Shown here: positions 6,970-8,014 of the stretch, piece by piece
How positions within the stretch are numbered: the first letter of the stretch is position 1
Layout: the number at the start of each line of letters is the position of its first letter
Assembly (NCBI GenBank): GCA_002731735.1
Contig: PCCM01000067.1
Span: 7,089-15,102 of the forward strand
Direction: 5' to 3'
Origin: Gemmatimonadota bacterium
GTDB taxonomy: Bacteria; Gemmatimonadota; Gemmatimonadetes; Longimicrobiales; Gaopeijiaceae
DNA: 8,014 nt
Program-made: the position numbers and the translations under genes
The notes under the pieces: generated by a model
What the model was told of the DNA's origin: nothing
Seen by the model: only the letters and a program-made list of their open reading frames with translations
Databases searched by the model: none

Positions 6970-7707
6970 ATGTGTTTCTCGAAGACGATGTGCTCCCTGC
7001 TCCTCACTCTACCGGGAGGCCTTTACGTCACTGGATTCGGCTTCCCACCAGAGGCGGCAGCCGCCCAGGTGGTCGATGTGGACGAAGGCACGTTCATCGT
7101 AGAGCTGGACGGGCGGCGAATGGGAACCGAGAGGTTTCGAATACGGCGGTCCGGGATTGGCGACAACGTGCGGACCATCGCCCAGGGCACGCTCGAAATT
7201 GTCGAGGGCGGACTGGGACAGACGGTACAGTCAGGCATCAGCACCCTCGGGGTCGGAATGTCCCTAGACCTTTACGATGTCAAGGTTTCCACTCCGTCTG
7301 AACTCTCGATTCTCCTCGAGCGCCGTGGGGACCGGATGGTGTCGGTGACGTCGTCCGAAGCCGGCGTCGAAGAGCGCGAATACCGCCAGGTCCAAGAGCG
7401 AACACCGACCGTCCTGCTGGATCACTTTTTTGCCCATCACTACTTTTTCATAACACCGTATCAGGCCATGGGGGGGACCAACCTGTCGGTCATTCTCCCG
7501 AGGCCGGGTGGGCAGTCGACCGGAACGCTACGCATGATCGGCGTCGAACCGCTCGCCTTTGAGACAGTCACCGTCCAAGCCCAGCGTCTTGAGTTGCGTC
7601 TCGACGGAGCCGTCCATGAAATTTGGCTGGACGGACAAAACCGGGTTCTGCAAGTCCGGATTCGCTCGCAGGGCTACCTTGCACAACGCATCACACCCCC
7701 GAGTTAG
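6970..7707 (+). CDS. Exported protein of DUF3108/DUF6134 style, function unknown
   Basis: This 245-residue protein begins with a signal peptide: a Lys at position 5, a hydrophobic core (SLLLTLPGGLYVTGFGF) and a likely cleavage after EAAAA, before Gln33. The mature part looks all-beta, with alternating hydrophobic residues. It opens with GTFIVELDGRRMGTERFRI, which resembles the opening of DUF3108 and DUF6134 proteins ('x-V-x-x-x-G-x-x-x-G-x-x-x-x-x'), and ends with VHEIWLDGQNRVLQVRI. Those families are periplasmic or cell-envelope proteins without a settled function; my match is by eye. The open frame extends further upstream, but that part overlaps the kinase gene antisense and lacks a signal sequence, so I chose the ATG at 6970. 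The ATG at 6988 is an alternative that would lose the basic N-region. No clear ribosome site precedes either start. The gene is divergent from the kinase, so shared control is possible but not shown. Confidence 0.78.
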   Translation: MCFSKTMCSLLLTLPGGLYVTGFGFPPEAAAAQVVDVDEGTFIVELDGRRMGTERFRIRRSGIGDNVRTIAQGTLEIVEGGLGQTVQSGISTLGVGMSLDLYDVKVSTPSELSILLERRGDRMVSVTSSEAGVEEREYRQVQERTPTVLLDHFFAHHYFFITPYQAMGGTNLSVILPRPGGQSTGTLRMIGVEPLAFETVTVQAQRLELRLDGAVHEIWLDGQNRVLQVRIRSQGYLAQRITPPS

Positions 7708-7813
7708 CCCCAACTCCCTGCCCTACCGGTCGCCGTCAAAAGACCGACGTCCCCCACCGACCTACCACAGCACCACACCCCAGTCGGCTCACCGCAACAC
7801 TTGAAGTTTTTAC
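7708..7813. other. Intergenic stretch after the exported protein; no gene seen
   Basis: A C-rich, G-poor plus strand with no convincing open frame. A short stem with CGGTC at 7727-7731 and GACCG at 7742-7746 around a 10-base loop is possible, but no T-run follows, so it is not a good intrinsic terminator. The sequence turns sharply AT-rich from about 7801, where the control region of the next gene begins. Confidence 0.4.
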
Positions 7814-7842
7814 TTGCCTTAGTTAATCATTAGCAGAGGCAA
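7814..7842. promoter_or_regulatory. 29-base imperfect palindrome, candidate operator for the MarR-type gene
   Basis: The arms are TTGCCT (7814-7819) and AGGCAA (7837-7842). The centre is TAAT-C-ATTA (7824-7832, centred on 7828), with a further G/C pair at 7822 and 7834. Eleven of fourteen symmetric positions match. An AT-rich inverted repeat ending 25 bases before the start codon of a MarR-type gene is the usual setting for MarR autoregulation (established for the family). That this is the operator is inference. Promoter boxes are unclear: TTGAAG at 7801-7806 could be a -35, with GTTAAT or TAATCA inside the palindrome as -10. Confidence 0.55.
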
Positions 7843-7853
7843 ATACTTTCACC

Positions 7854-7858
7854 GGGAG
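7854..7858 (+). promoter_or_regulatory. Ribosome binding site of the MarR-type gene
   Basis: GGGAG lies nine bases before the ATG at 7868. This is the clearest Shine-Dalgarno in the window and supports that start. Confidence 0.6.
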
Positions 7859-7867
7859 AGCGAAAGC

Positions 7868-8014
7868 ATGAATTTGAACTCGCGCGGAGTGGCAAGCGAG
7901 GTGTTGCGGATTATCCCCCTGGTGACACGGAAGGTAGCCGCGGACCTTCGTAAGTCAGATCCGTCCATGAAGTTGGCTCATATCGGCCTGCTGACCATGG
8001 TGGCACAAACTCCA
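7868..8014 (+). CDS. MarR-family transcriptional regulator, N-terminal part (cut by window edge)
   Basis: Forty-nine residues are visible, starting MNLNSRGVASEVLRIIPLVT, and the frame is open to the window end. The pattern is a long first helix with IPLVTRKVAADLRK, followed by a basic/polar loop and a second helix, LAHIGLLTMVAQTP. It matches the start of MarR winged-helix proteins, where the first helix makes the dimer interface and the second opens the DNA-binding domain. MarR proteins are usually 140-160 residues, so about a third is present and the recognition helix is not seen. The start is supported by GGGAG at 7854-7858 and by the palindrome upstream. Target genes and ligand cannot be judged from here. 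The family call rests on a short stretch and is moderate. Confidence 0.65.
   Translation, partial: MNLNSRGVASEVLRIIPLVTRKVAADLRKSDPSMKLAHIGLLTMVAQTP

Noticed and set aside
7727..7746. Possible terminator hairpin after the exported-protein gene
   Set aside because: Only a 5-base stem with a 10-base loop and no following T-run.

Overview
The window is GC-rich and densely coded, with GC-biased third positions. The gene set is a three-subunit-type proton-translocating transhydrogenase, an NtrY-type kinase, an RsbRD-like protein, an exported beta-rich protein and a MarR regulator. This suggests a free-living Gram-negative-type bacterium; I lean towards Gemmatimonadota or a similar high-GC phylum. 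That placement is impression only, because no rRNA or marker gene is present.

Layout. 1-257 (minus): the C-terminal half of a MotA/TolQ/ExbB-like membrane protein, which runs into a stop codon instead of a start and is probably a remnant. 418-2111 (plus): pntAB and pntB, two subunits of NAD(P)+ transhydrogenase, translationally coupled. The expected first gene, pntAA (the NAD(H)-binding subunit), is not upstream. 2115-2813 (minus): a small protein with an RsbRD-like helical domain and a short histidine-proline-rich heptad repeat. It lies 23 bases downstream of 2837-6910 (minus), a 1357-residue NtrY-like histidine kinase with three extracytoplasmic segments and about a dozen membrane helices. 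6970-7707 (plus): a secreted protein of the DUF3108/DUF6134 style, divergent from the kinase across 59 bases. 7708-7867: an intergenic region with a 29-base imperfect palindrome. 7868-8014 (plus): the start of a MarR-type regulator, cut by the window edge.

How the parts relate. pntAB and pntB form one membrane unit that couples the proton gradient to NADPH formation, but it needs an alpha-1 subunit from elsewhere. The kinase and the RsbRD-like protein look like one transcript. No response regulator is adjacent, so their output is unknown. The palindrome before the MarR gene is a plausible autoregulatory operator.

I see no CRISPR array, insertion sequence, tRNA or rRNA. Nothing here is clearly a new system. 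The strongest oddities are the oversized kinase with its RsbRD-like partner, and the left edge, where a beheaded ExbB-like gene and a missing pntAA could come from a single deletion or a misassembly.
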